A stretch of DNA of 64,000 nucleotides, taken from Pseudomonadota bacterium (lineage in GTDB: Bacteria > Pseudomonadota > Gammaproteobacteria > Steroidobacterales > Steroidobacteraceae). The notes below the pieces were generated by a model. That model ran no database searches, was not told the DNA's origin, and saw nothing but the letters and a program-made list of their open reading frames with translations. Shown here in pieces: positions 26,388 through 34,572 of the stretch; position 1 is the first letter of the stretch, and every line of letters begins with the position of its first letter. The stretch is taken from the NCBI GenBank assembly GCA_023423065.1, contig JAFAGC010000029.1, positions 1 through 64,000 of the forward strand. The letters are read 5' to 3'. A program made the position numbers and the translations under genes.

Positions 26388-27398
26388 CTACCTGTCAGGG
26401 TTCCGCGACAGCCGACCAACAACCTGGCGGTCGATCCAGTTCTCCCCGCCCAGGGCCTCGAGAAAGCCGCAGTGCCCGCCGTGCGACGTCGTGACGATGT
26501 CGAGCCGCGGCGAGCGCGCGAGGTTCGCCAGGTCCACGGCCTCGATGATCGGATCGTCGAGCGACGTGATCACGGTGGCCGGCGCCGCGAGCGTCGTCAG
26601 ACGATCGCCCGTGATCGCGTAGCCGGCAAGGTAGTCGTCCACCGTGGGGTACTCGGTGTGCGCGAGCACCAGCTCCCGCGTCATCTGCCGCAGGCTCCGC
26701 AGCCGCAGCAGTTCTTCGAAATCGTAGTGATCCGGCCAGGCGAGCTGCTTCTTCGCGAGCGAGCGGCACCACTTGCGCACGAAGTACGAGTGGTACACGG
26801 GAAATCCTCGCTCGAGCGTCACCATGGTCCGCGCGGGATCGAGCACGGGGGAAACGGCGAATACGCGCTCGATGGGCAGGTCGCGCGCCTCGCGATGCGC
26901 CGCGACGCGCAACATGAAATTGCCGCCCAGCGAAAACCCGGCGAGCGCGATCGGCAGCCCGGGAAACTGCCCCGCGAGCGTCTTCACGGCGCCCACGACT
27001 TCGGGCAGCCGGCAGGAGTGGAACAGCTCGCGATTCAGGTGATGCGTGGCGCCGTGATCGCGCAGGTTGAGCCGCACCACCTCGAATCCGGCGGCGAACA
27101 GGCTCTGCCCCAGCGACAACACATACTGCGAATCGGCACTGCCTTCCCAGCCGTGCAGGATGATCGCCAGCTTCCTGCCCGGCGCACGCCCGCGGCGCGC
27201 GGGACTGGAATGAAAGGCCTGCAGCGTGACGTCGTCGCCGCAAGCCAGCAGGCGCTCCTCGCTGGACGCGCGCAACGGCAATGCGCGCTGTTCCACGCGC
27301 GAACGGTGCATCGGGGTGCTGGGAAGGATCGACTGGAAATGTCGACCGCGCAGCCAGCGGCGGGGTTTGAACGATGTATCGAGTGGAAAGCCTGTCAC
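26388..27398 (-). CDS. YheT-family alpha/beta hydrolase
   Basis: This 336-residue protein matches the YheT/ABHD1-3 family of alpha/beta hydrolases. It has the N-terminal FKPRRWLRGRHFQSILPS pattern, the oxyanion region LHGWEGS, the nucleophile elbow GFSLGG, a late acidic residue in SLDDPII and the catalytic His in SHGGHCGFLE. Family members act as esterases, but physiological substrates in bacteria are not settled. It overlaps the upstream response-regulator gene by 4 nt (ATGA), so the two are translated together, although no functional link is obvious. Confidence 0.9.
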   Translation of the reverse strand: MTGFPLDTSFKPRRWLRGRHFQSILPSTPMHRSRVEQRALPLRASSEERLLACGDDVTLQAFHSSPARRGRAPGRKLAIILHGWEGSADSQYVLSLGQSLFAAGFEVVRLNLRDHGATHHLNRELFHSCRLPEVVGAVKTLAGQFPGLPIALAGFSLGGNFMLRVAAHREARDLPIERVFAVSPVLDPARTMVTLERGFPVYHSYFVRKWCRSLAKKQLAWPDHYDFEELLRLRSLRQMTRELVLAHTEYPTVDDYLAGYAITGDRLTTLAAPATVITSLDDPIIEAVDLANLARSPRLDIVTTSHGGHCGFLEALGGENWIDRQVVGRLSRNPDR

Positions 27399-28597
27399 TG
27401 CGCCTGCGGAGTCTGCGGGGGCGCGGACTCCGGCGCAACGTGAGCGGCGGGTGCGACAGTCGTGGCAGCCGCCGGCGGCGGGGCCTGCGTGCTGGCGGGC
27501 GCCGGCGCGACATTCATCGAGGTGGGCATGGCCGCGGCCGGGGCCGTCGCGGCCGTGTCATCCGGAATCGCGGCGGCCGTCGGACCGGAGGTCGCGCCGG
27601 ACGCCGCCGGATCGGTGGCGGATCCTTCGCTCGAGCCGCCGGCCGGGATTCCCGCATCCGTGGCCACGAATTCTCCGGATGCGGCGGGCGTACTAACTAC
27701 CTCCGGCCGCGCGCGCAACGTTTCGACTTCGGCGTACACGTCGGCGAGATCCGTGCGGAGAGCGGCGATCTCGGCGCCCTGGTTCCACCACAACCACGTC
27801 ATGGCCGCGGCGCCGCAGGTCGCGAGGAATGCGAACGTCCAGCCGAGGATCTTCGACCACGAGCGCCGTTCCGGGATCAGCGTCGGCACGTCCAGGGGCG
27901 GCGCGACCGGCTGGGGCGTGAGCGCCGCGACCAGGTCGGACTGCAGTCGTTCGGCGTGCGAGTCGAGCGTCGTGCCGATCAGGCCGCGCAGCGCCGCGAT
28001 TTCGGTCTGGAGCGTCTTCTGCAGGGTCTGGTCCAGCGCGGCGCGGATCTCGAGCGAAAGCTTGGGCAGCAGCTCGGAGATGGGCGGCGATGCCGGCGCG
28101 GCGTCGGCGGCCGGCGCGGATTCGGGCGAAGTGGGCACCACGATCGCGGACTCGTTCGCGGGCGCGAGCTCCGGCGTGGATGTCACGCGCGTGAACGTCG
28201 ACTGCTCCACGGTATTGCGGCGGTCAGAGACCAGCCGGAGCTGGAACAGCAGCTTGGTGACGTCGGCTTGTTTGATCTGCTTGGGCAGCACGCCTTCAGC
28301 GCCGAGCGCGCGCGCCTGGCCCGCGTACAGGTCGCCTTCCTGCGAGGTGTACATGAGGATCGGGATCGACGACGTCCGCGGATTGTTCTTGATGGACTGC
28401 ACGGCCTGGAAGCCGTCCATGCCCGGCATCATGTGATCCATGAAGATCACGTCGGGGCGATTGCGGGTCAGGTATTCGAGAGCGGCTTCGGCGGATTCCG
28501 CGGCATCGACGGCGATTTCGTGACGCTCGAGGATACGCGAGAGGAACGCGCGCGCTGATTTCGAATCGTCAACGACAAGGGCCCGCTTGGAAGACAT
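27395..28597 (-). CDS. membrane-anchored receiver-domain protein
   Basis: This 400-residue protein has an N-terminal CheY-like receiver domain (about 4-125) with VVDDSKSARAFL, the phospho-acceptor Asp in VIFMDHMMPGMDG, and the switch Thr/Ser and Lys (YTSQEG, LPKQ). A helical, possibly coiled-coil region (about 165-235) follows, then one transmembrane segment (about 246-269). A coiled stretch and a low-complexity Ala/Pro/Thr tail of about 100 residues end the protein. There is no DNA-binding or enzymatic output domain. With the receiver inside the cell, the tail would be periplasmic. The start at 28597 has a GGAGAG site. No histidine kinase is nearby. Confidence 0.8.
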   Translation of the reverse strand: MSSKRALVVDDSKSARAFLSRILERHEIAVDAAESAEAALEYLTRNRPDVIFMDHMMPGMDGFQAVQSIKNNPRTSSIPILMYTSQEGDLYAGQARALGAEGVLPKQIKQADVTKLLFQLRLVSDRRNTVEQSTFTRVTSTPELAPANESAIVVPTSPESAPAADAAPASPPISELLPKLSLEIRAALDQTLQKTLQTEIAALRGLIGTTLDSHAERLQSDLVAALTPQPVAPPLDVPTLIPERRSWSKILGWTFAFLATCGAAAMTWLWWNQGAEIAALRTDLADVYAEVETLRARPEVVSTPAASGEFVATDAGIPAGGSSEGSATDPAASGATSGPTAAAIPDDTAATAPAAAMPTSMNVAPAPASTQAPPPAAATTVAPAAHVAPESAPPQTPQAQ

Positions 28598-28927
28598 CTG
28601 CTCTCCCCACATCCGACGTCATCAGGATGGTCGCGAGTCTAGCGTCATCACACGCGCGTTGTGCAGTCCTAATTTTTCATCGTGCGCGAAGCGTAAAGAA
28701 TTTCGGCACTGAAATCGGGCACGCGCTCCGGGTGCGACGACCAATCCCGCTTCGAAACGCATGTGATCCAGCGCACGATTGATGAATGTTCGCGCGCTGC
28801 CGCGCGCAATCTCCGCGACGCACGGTCGCATACTGAATCCGTCGATACGGCCTGCGATAAGAGACGTTGGTAAGTGCGTCGGGCAGGCCGGGGCCTTGGC
28901 GCAAGCCACCCCATGACGACGCGGCGA
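28598..28927. other. 330-bp intergenic stretch without a recognisable gene
   Basis: This lies between the glycosyltransferase stop and the receiver-protein start, both on the minus strand. Open frames exist on the minus strand but none has a ribosome site or a recognisable product. I see no terminator with a T-tract and no convincing riboswitch core. It probably holds the promoter of the receiver-protein operon. Confidence 0.4.
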
Positions 28928-30175
28928 TCATCGCCGGTTGTCAGGAGCAAGTTCTCGGGAGCTTCGCTCCACTCGTGACGGGGTCCGATGCGGACCCCGT
29001 CCGAGTATTCCGCCCGGCTGCTTCGCGCCGGCGAGCACGTTCTCGTAGAAACCCACCAAACGGCGCGCCATTTCGCGCGACGACCACGATTCGGCGTACT
29101 CGCGCAGGCGCGCGCGGCGCGGATCGTCGGGGAGCAACGCGAGTGCGCGCTCGGTCGCGGCCGCGAATGCGGCTTCGTCCTCGGGAACGACGAACGCGCC
29201 GCAGTCGTCCGTGAGGATCGAGCGCGTGCCGAGTTCTGCGGTCGAAACCACCGGTGTTCCCTGGGCCATCGCTTCGAGCAGCACGAGGCCCTGCGTTTCG
29301 GTCCGCGAGGCGAATACGAACACGTCACCCGCCGCGTAACAGTCGGGCAGATCGCCGCTCCGATCGAGGTAACCGATGAAGCGCACGGCGTCGTCGAGGC
29401 GCAGCGCATGCGCGAGCTTCACGAGACGCCCGCGCGCCGGGCCTTCTCCCGCGATGACGAACATCGCTTCCGGACGGCTCTCGCGCAGCCTGCGGAACAT
29501 CCGCAGCAGGAAATCGATGTTCTTTTCGTGTGCGACGCGACCCACGTACAGCAGCAAGGGGCGATCGGCGGGCAGGCCGAATCGCCGCCGGAAGCGCGCG
29601 CCGTCGCCCGGCACGAAACTCGACGCGGGCAAACCCGTCGGCAGCACGTGGACTGGCCTGCGGACTCCGTACTCGATGAGCGCATCGCGCATGGGCGCGC
29701 TCGGAGAAATCAGCGCCGCGACATCCTCGCACTGCGACCGCGTGAAACTCCGCGCGATCCATCGGCCGAGGTTGCGCGGCAGGATCGGCAGGTAGTGGTG
29801 CAGATAGTCTTCGAAGAACGTGTGATAGGTCGCGACGACGGGGAGTCCATGCGTGCGCGCGAAGCGCACCCCGGCGTAGTGGGCGACGAAGGGCGTGTGG
29901 ATGTGGACGAGGTCGACCTTGGCCGCCAGCCCGTCGCCCAGTGCGGATTTCAGCGGCCCAGAGAGGAGGCGTCGATCCTCGGGATCCCCCGGGACGGCAC
30001 CCGAACGGACGCGGACGATGCCAGGCTCGAGGTCCGCGGCGGCCCCGGGATATTCGGGCGCGACGAGGATGCAATCGACGCCGAGCTGCGCGAGGTCGCC
30101 GCGAAAGGTGCGAATCGACGTGGAAACGCCGTTGACGCGTGGGAAGTAGACATCGGAAACGAACAGGACCCGCAT
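28928..30175 (-). CDS. GT4-family glycosyltransferase
   Basis: This 415-residue enzyme has the GT-B layout. The N-terminal domain begins RVLFVSDVYFPRVNGVSTSI and contains the HTPF and TYHTFFEDY stretch typical of lipid or mannosyl transferases. The C-terminal donor-binding domain has LLYVGRVAHEKNIDFLL, VIAGEGP and the EX7E motif in SRTETQGLVLLEAMAQGTPV. The closest families by eye are diacylglycerol glucosyl- and phosphatidylinositol-mannosyl-type transferases. A PAP2 phosphatase gene ends 9 bp upstream, which favours a role in lipid or envelope glycan synthesis. The donor and acceptor are not determined. Confidence 0.88.
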   Translation of the reverse strand: MRVLFVSDVYFPRVNGVSTSIRTFRGDLAQLGVDCILVAPEYPGAAADLEPGIVRVRSGAVPGDPEDRRLLSGPLKSALGDGLAAKVDLVHIHTPFVAHYAGVRFARTHGLPVVATYHTFFEDYLHHYLPILPRNLGRWIARSFTRSQCEDVAALISPSAPMRDALIEYGVRRPVHVLPTGLPASSFVPGDGARFRRRFGLPADRPLLLYVGRVAHEKNIDFLLRMFRRLRESRPEAMFVIAGEGPARGRLVKLAHALRLDDAVRFIGYLDRSGDLPDCYAAGDVFVFASRTETQGLVLLEAMAQGTPVVSTAELGTRSILTDDCGAFVVPEDEAAFAAATERALALLPDDPRRARLREYAESWSSREMARRLVGFYENVLAGAKQPGGILGRGPHRTPSRVERSSRELAPDNRR

Positions 30176-30184
30176 CCGGCCCCG

Positions 30185-30718
30185 TCAGATGAAAGCCGCG
30201 CCGATGGCGCCGGAGAGGGCGCCCAGCATCGCGCCCACGAGCACGTCCGTCGGGTAGTGCAGGCCGAGGACCACCCGCGAAGTCGCGATCGCGCATGCGA
30301 GCGGCACCAGCACCAGTCCGAGTTCCGGAAACGCGGCGCATCCCTGCCAGGTGAATGCCACGGCGTGCAGCGTATGACCCGATGGAAAGCTGTAGCGATC
30401 GAGCGGCGCACCCGCGAGGGAAATACCCGCGTGCCTTATGAAGGGTCGCTCGCGTACGAACGTATGCTTGAGGAGCTTGTACACGGCGAGTCCCGCGGCG
30501 CCGCTCGCGAGCATGATCGCGGAGACCTTCAATCCTTCGGCGCCGTACAGCAACGGCAGCGCGAGCATGAGCACATACCAGATGACGCCATCACCCAGCC
30601 GGCTCGCGGTCATGAAGATCACGCGTACGCTGGTGTGTTCGACGCCGCGATTGAGGCTGCGGCACAGCCGGTATTCCGCGGCGTCGAATCGATCGAGTAG
30701 TGAACCGGGGGTTCCCAT
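30185..30718 (-). CDS. PAP2-family membrane phosphatase
   Basis: This 177-residue integral membrane protein has the three PAP2 motifs: KHTFVRERP, YSFPSGHTLH and SRVVLGLHYPTDV, with the catalytic histidines in the second and third. Several hydrophobic helices surround them. Enzymes of this type dephosphorylate lipid phosphates such as phosphatidic acid or undecaprenyl pyrophosphate on the outer face of the inner membrane. It is transcribed with the GT4 gene 9 bp downstream, suggesting a shared lipid-linked pathway. Confidence 0.88.
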   Translation of the reverse strand: MGTPGSLLDRFDAAEYRLCRSLNRGVEHTSVRVIFMTASRLGDGVIWYVLMLALPLLYGAEGLKVSAIMLASGAAGLAVYKLLKHTFVRERPFIRHAGISLAGAPLDRYSFPSGHTLHAVAFTWQGCAAFPELGLVLVPLACAIATSRVVLGLHYPTDVLVGAMLGALSGAIGAAFI

Positions 30719-30838
30719 GGCTCCGGCAAGTTACGGAAGCCATGCGGCAGCAGGATGACGGTCGTGTTAAGGAATTGTTGCCGGGAGCCGAATGGCTTCA
30801 GCCAGAGGCTCCATGGGTCGATCGGCAGAACTCGCCGA

Positions 30839-31729
30839 TCAGGATTCCGGTTCGGCGGCGAGCGCGCGTAGCTCGGCGGCCAGCGCACGCAGGCGCCTCA
30901 CCGACCGGTCGCGCTGCTCGGCGCTCAGCGAATGATTGATGTCCACGATCAGCGCGAGGAAGCGCTCGCGATTGGCTTCGAAGGTGCGGCGGTATTCGGC
31001 GTCACCACGATTCTCGGGCCGCGTCACGAACACGGTGATCCGTTGCGCGAAGTCGGGGCGCGATCGGTATTCGTCCACGATTTCGCGGAAGGTGTGGCGC
31101 TCCGAGACGGCGAAGCGCTCCTCCCCGCATTCCTCGAGAGGAATCTGCGCGAGCCGCGTTGCGATCATCTCGCGCTGCGAGCTTCGCAGGCGACCCGTCC
31201 AGCGCTCGACGTTGTCGACGAAGCGCTCCACGTTGTCCGCGCGCCGCTCTTCGGGGTCGCGTTCGCAGGCTTCAGCCCGCGACTTGCGACTTTTCACGGC
31301 GAAATTCCCGAACATCTCCCCCACCTGTTCCGGGCGCAGCGAGCGCAGCCAGCGCGCCACGTCCGGTGCGCCCTGGCTCACGGATGCGTGCATGAATTCT
31401 TCGACTTCGCGCCGCCCGATCTCGAGCTGGTCGCGGCTCAGCGGCTGCTCGGTGGCATCGGCGACGCGTTCCAGGAACGCCGCATAACGCGGCAGCTCGT
31501 GTCGGCGATGCCAGTCGAAGAATTCGTCGAGGTATGCGCGCAGTTCCCGCGACTGGGCCGCGTCGAGCGTCACCTGGCTCGAAACGTAGCGGTGCATGAG
31601 CCAGTCGAGACGGTTGTAGGCGAACTGCGTGCCGCAGGCGGTGAACGTCAGCGTGCTCAGCGCGAGCAACAGGGCGATCGCGAATGGACGGCGAGCGCTA
31701 GAATGTCGTTCGATGTCGAGAAACTTCAT
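30839..31729 (-). CDS. DUF6279 family lipoprotein
   Basis: This 296-residue protein has a lipoprotein signal ending in LTFTAC. The mature part is all-helical and rich in Arg and Glu, with the family pattern FAYNRLDWLMHRYV, then LDAAQSRELRAYLDEFFDWHRRHELPRYA (given here as two neighbouring blocks), and VDNVERWTGRLRSSQREMI. DUF6279 lipoproteins are common in gammaproteobacteria and have no assigned role. The ATG at 31729 overlaps the divergent ATG of the YdbH-like gene. A longer open frame continues upstream on this strand but lies antisense to that gene and was not used. Confidence 0.82.
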   Translation of the reverse strand: MKFLDIERHSSARRPFAIALLLALSTLTFTACGTQFAYNRLDWLMHRYVSSQVTLDAAQSRELRAYLDEFFDWHRRHELPRYAAFLERVADATEQPLSRDQLEIGRREVEEFMHASVSQGAPDVARWLRSLRPEQVGEMFGNFAVKSRKSRAEACERDPEERRADNVERFVDNVERWTGRLRSSQREMIATRLAQIPLEECGEERFAVSERHTFREIVDEYRSRPDFAQRITVFVTRPENRGDAEYRRTFEANRERFLALIVDINHSLSAEQRDRSVRRLRALAAELRALAAEPES

Positions 31730-33818
31730 GCGGCACCCTAACCACCGGACCCCACGCTTCCGTGGCGCCCTGCTGCTGGTTGCCTCCCTTGCCGCCATGT
31801 CCCCCACGGCGTACGCGGTCGACGCCATCGTGATCGAAGTGCGGGAGCTCACCATCGCGGGAATTCCGGCGAACGACGTCAGCGCGCGCCTCGACGTGTT
31901 GTCCGATAAAAAAACCCGCCTGAACGTGCGCGCGCGAAGCGCCGAGCTGCCGCAGCCCGCCGGAAGATTCTCGGATCTCGAGTATTCCTGCGACGAACCC
32001 GTAGTCGCCGAGCCGCGCTTCGGCTGCGAGCGCGGACGGTTCAGCGCGCGCGGCGGACCGACGGACCGGATCGAAATGGACCTCGCCGCCGAGTTGAATA
32101 CCGGCACCGGCATCACGACCGCGAAAGGCAGCGACATCAGGATCGCGGAGACCGTCGCGAGCTTCGATGCACGCGTCGACGACGAGGGCTGGCAGCTCGC
32201 CGCGCGCACGGGTCCCGCGTCGATCGGCGCACTTCGCAAGTTCGCCGAACCCTGGTTCGAGTTGCCCGCGGAATTCACGATCGAGGGCAATGCGACATTG
32301 AATGCTTCGGCGTCCGATCGCGGCGCGGGCACCGACGCGGAAGTCGCGGTGAAACTCGACGCGGTGAACTTCACCAATGAGGCCAGCACGATAGTCGCGG
32401 AAAACCTGGCCGCCACGGCTCGGCTGCGCGCGAACCTGGCCGCCGATTCCACCGGGCTCGAGCTCGACGTGGCCGGCGCGCAGGGACAGGCGCTGCTCGG
32501 TCCCGTGTTGCTCGATCTCGGCGTCAATCCGCTCGAGTTCCAGACCCGCGGCACGCTGCGCGGCGAAACCCTCTCGATCGAAGCGCTCGCGCTGCGGCAG
32601 AAATCGCTGATCGACGTGACCGGCGCGGGCACCGTGAATCTCGCGTCCGAGACGCCGACGCTGACCGGCGAGTTCCATCTCGTGAAACTCGAATTCCCGG
32701 CGGCCTACACCAGCTTCATGCAGATCTCGCTGGCCGCGAGCCTGCTCGGTGACATGACCATGAGCGGCACCGTGAGCGGCGACCTCGCGGTCGTCGACAA
32801 CGGCATCACGGGTCTGCGCCTGGCGCCCCAGGAACTCGATCTGCGCGACAACCAAGGCCGTCTCCACATGGAGAAAGTCGAAGGCGAGGTGCATTGGGCG
32901 CCCGCGGGAGTCGGCGTCGCGCAGCTGTCGCGTCTGGCGTGGAAATCCGGCGGCGCGTACGGGCTTTCGGGCGGCGCGGCGGACGTGGAGTTCGTCGCGT
33001 ACGGGCAGAACTTCGCGGTCGCGCGGCCGACGCGGCTGCCCATCTTCGACGGCGGACTCGCGATCGAGAACTTCGCGATGGCGAATCTAGGCGGCGACAG
33101 CCTCGAAGTTTCGTTCTCGGGCGCGATCGAACCGATCAGCATGCCGCTGCTCGCGAAGGCCTTCGGCTGGCCGGAGTTTTCCGGCACGGTGGCCGCGAGC
33201 ATTCCGGGCGTGCGGCTCAAGGACGACCTGCTGACCTTCGACGGCAACCTGGAGTCGAACATCTTCGGCGGCACGCTGGTGGGCAGCAACATCAGCATCA
33301 GGAATCCGCTCGGCAATTACCCGGAGTTCTTCGCGGACGTGCGCGCCCGCGACCTCGACCTGGATCTGGTCACGCGCACGTTCGAGGTAGGCAGCATCAC
33401 CGGCAAGCTCGAAGTCGACGTGCTCGGACTCGAGCTGTTCGGCTGGTCGCCGACGCGCTTCGACGCGCGACTCGCGACACCCGAGGGCGACCGTTCGCGG
33501 CGGCGCATCAGCGCGAAGGCCGTGAGCAGCCTCTCGAACGTGGGCGGCGGCGGCGGCGGCGTGATGCAGGCGCTGCAGTCGGGCGTGCTGCGCTTCTTCG
33601 ACGAGTACAACTACGAGAAGCTAGGGATCACCTGCCGGCTGCGCGGCGACGTGTGCGAGATGTCCGGTGTCGAGCCTGCGCCGAACGGCGGCTATTTCAT
33701 CGTCAAGGGCTCCGGCATCCCGCGCATCGACATCATCGGCAATGCCGGGCGTGTGCGCTGGAGCCAGCTGCTGCTGTCGATCCAGACCGCCAACATGGAA
33801 GAAGCCACCGTTCAATGA
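31728..33818 (+). CDS. YdbH-like AsmA-superfamily protein (inter-membrane lipid transport)
   Basis: This protein has about 696 residues, with a signal peptide ending near TAYA-VDA and a long, regular beta-strand region typical of AsmA-like bridge proteins. The C-terminal third carries IPGVRLKDDLLTFDGNL, FGGTLVGSNISIRNP and a final cysteine pair region (ITCRLRGDVCEMSG), as in the YdbH/DUF748-type family. YdbH is one of three redundant AsmA proteins thought to move phospholipid to the outer membrane. The next gene is a DUF1318 lipoprotein, as in the E. coli ydbH-ynbE-ydbL operon. A start at 31713 is also possible. Confidence 0.75.
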   Translation: MRHPNHRTPRFRGALLLVASLAAMSPTAYAVDAIVIEVRELTIAGIPANDVSARLDVLSDKKTRLNVRARSAELPQPAGRFSDLEYSCDEPVVAEPRFGCERGRFSARGGPTDRIEMDLAAELNTGTGITTAKGSDIRIAETVASFDARVDDEGWQLAARTGPASIGALRKFAEPWFELPAEFTIEGNATLNASASDRGAGTDAEVAVKLDAVNFTNEASTIVAENLAATARLRANLAADSTGLELDVAGAQGQALLGPVLLDLGVNPLEFQTRGTLRGETLSIEALALRQKSLIDVTGAGTVNLASETPTLTGEFHLVKLEFPAAYTSFMQISLAASLLGDMTMSGTVSGDLAVVDNGITGLRLAPQELDLRDNQGRLHMEKVEGEVHWAPAGVGVAQLSRLAWKSGGAYGLSGGAADVEFVAYGQNFAVARPTRLPIFDGGLAIENFAMANLGGDSLEVSFSGAIEPISMPLLAKAFGWPEFSGTVAASIPGVRLKDDLLTFDGNLESNIFGGTLVGSNISIRNPLGNYPEFFADVRARDLDLDLVTRTFEVGSITGKLEVDVLGLELFGWSPTRFDARLATPEGDRSRRRISAKAVSSLSNVGGGGGGVMQALQSGVLRFFDEYNYEKLGITCRLRGDVCEMSGVEPAPNGGYFIVKGSGIPRIDIIGNAGRVRWSQLLLSIQTANMEEATVQ

Positions 33819-33951
33819 CGTCGATGGACTCCGTCCGCATTCGGGCCAATAATCCCGCGCACATTTGACGTATGGCGTGTTCAGGGGACATTCATCGGAT
33901 CGCCCCGATCATGGCAGCGTCAGGCTTACGCCTGGAACAAGGAGTTTTTCA

Positions 33952-34563
33952 ATGCGACGCGTACTGACGCTCAAGATTGCACTGGCGAGTCTGCTGATCG
34001 CCGCGTGCGTCACGATCAACGTGTATTTCCCGGCCGCCGCCGCCGATCGCGCCGCGGACCAGGTGATCAACGAGATCACCGGCGCGGGCAAGGGCGGCAG
34101 CACGCCTCCGCAGTCGTACTTCGCGCCCGCGCGCGAACACGACGCGCTGCTCGTCGCGTTCGGTGGCGTGCTCGAGGCCATCGTCCCGGCCGCGCACGCG
34201 CAGGGCGCCGAGGCGCTCGACGTGAGTTCTCCCGCCATCTCGCGCATCACCGCGTCGATGAAACAGCGCTTCGGCCAGATGGAGAAGTTCTTCGCGAGCG
34301 GCGCCATCGGCCTCACGAACACCGGCGACATCGCAGTGCGCGACATCAACGCGGTCGCCCTGCCGGATCGCGCGACCGTGAAGCGCCTGGTGGCCGAGGA
34401 CAATGCGGACCGCGCCCAGCTCTACACGGAAATCGCCAAGGCCAACAACAAGCCCGAGTGGGAGGCCGACATCCGCAAGAGCTTCGCGCGCCGCTGGGTC
34501 GAGACCGGCGCCAAGCCCGGCTGGTACTACCAGGACGCCGGCGGCAACTGGAAACAGAAGTAA
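33952..34563 (+). CDS. DUF1318 (YdbL-like) lipoprotein
   Basis: This 203-residue protein has a lipoprotein signal (LIAAC). After the cysteine comes VTINVYFPAAAADRAADQVI, which resembles the short YnbE lipoprotein. The C-terminal half (about 95-203) is a DUF1318/YdbL domain, with TGDIAVRDINAVALPDRATV, LVAEDNADRAQLYTEIAKAN and the ending PGWYYQDAGGNWKQK. In E. coli YnbE and YdbL are separate; here one protein seems to carry both parts. The ATG at 33952 has a perfect AAGGAG site. It follows the YdbH-like gene and ends just before a strong terminator. Confidence 0.8.
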   Translation: MRRVLTLKIALASLLIAACVTINVYFPAAAADRAADQVINEITGAGKGGSTPPQSYFAPAREHDALLVAFGGVLEAIVPAAHAQGAEALDVSSPAISRITASMKQRFGQMEKFFASGAIGLTNTGDIAVRDINAVALPDRATVKRLVAEDNADRAQLYTEIAKANNKPEWEADIRKSFARRWVETGAKPGWYYQDAGGNWKQK

Positions 34564-34572
34564 ACTAGTTAG

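Noticed and set aside
24113..26494. Long plus-strand frame opposite the sugar-dehydrogenase lipoprotein
   Set aside because: It is antisense to a protein with lipobox, propeller and haem motifs; its own translation shows no family features.
28598..28927. Riboswitch or small gene before the receiver-domain operon
   Set aside because: No recognisable riboswitch core, terminator or ribosome site was found; the open frames look incidental.
30839..32632. 597-residue minus-strand frame that extends the DUF6279 lipoprotein upstream
   Set aside because: The upstream 300 residues are antisense to the YdbH-like gene and would place the lipoprotein signal in the middle of the protein.
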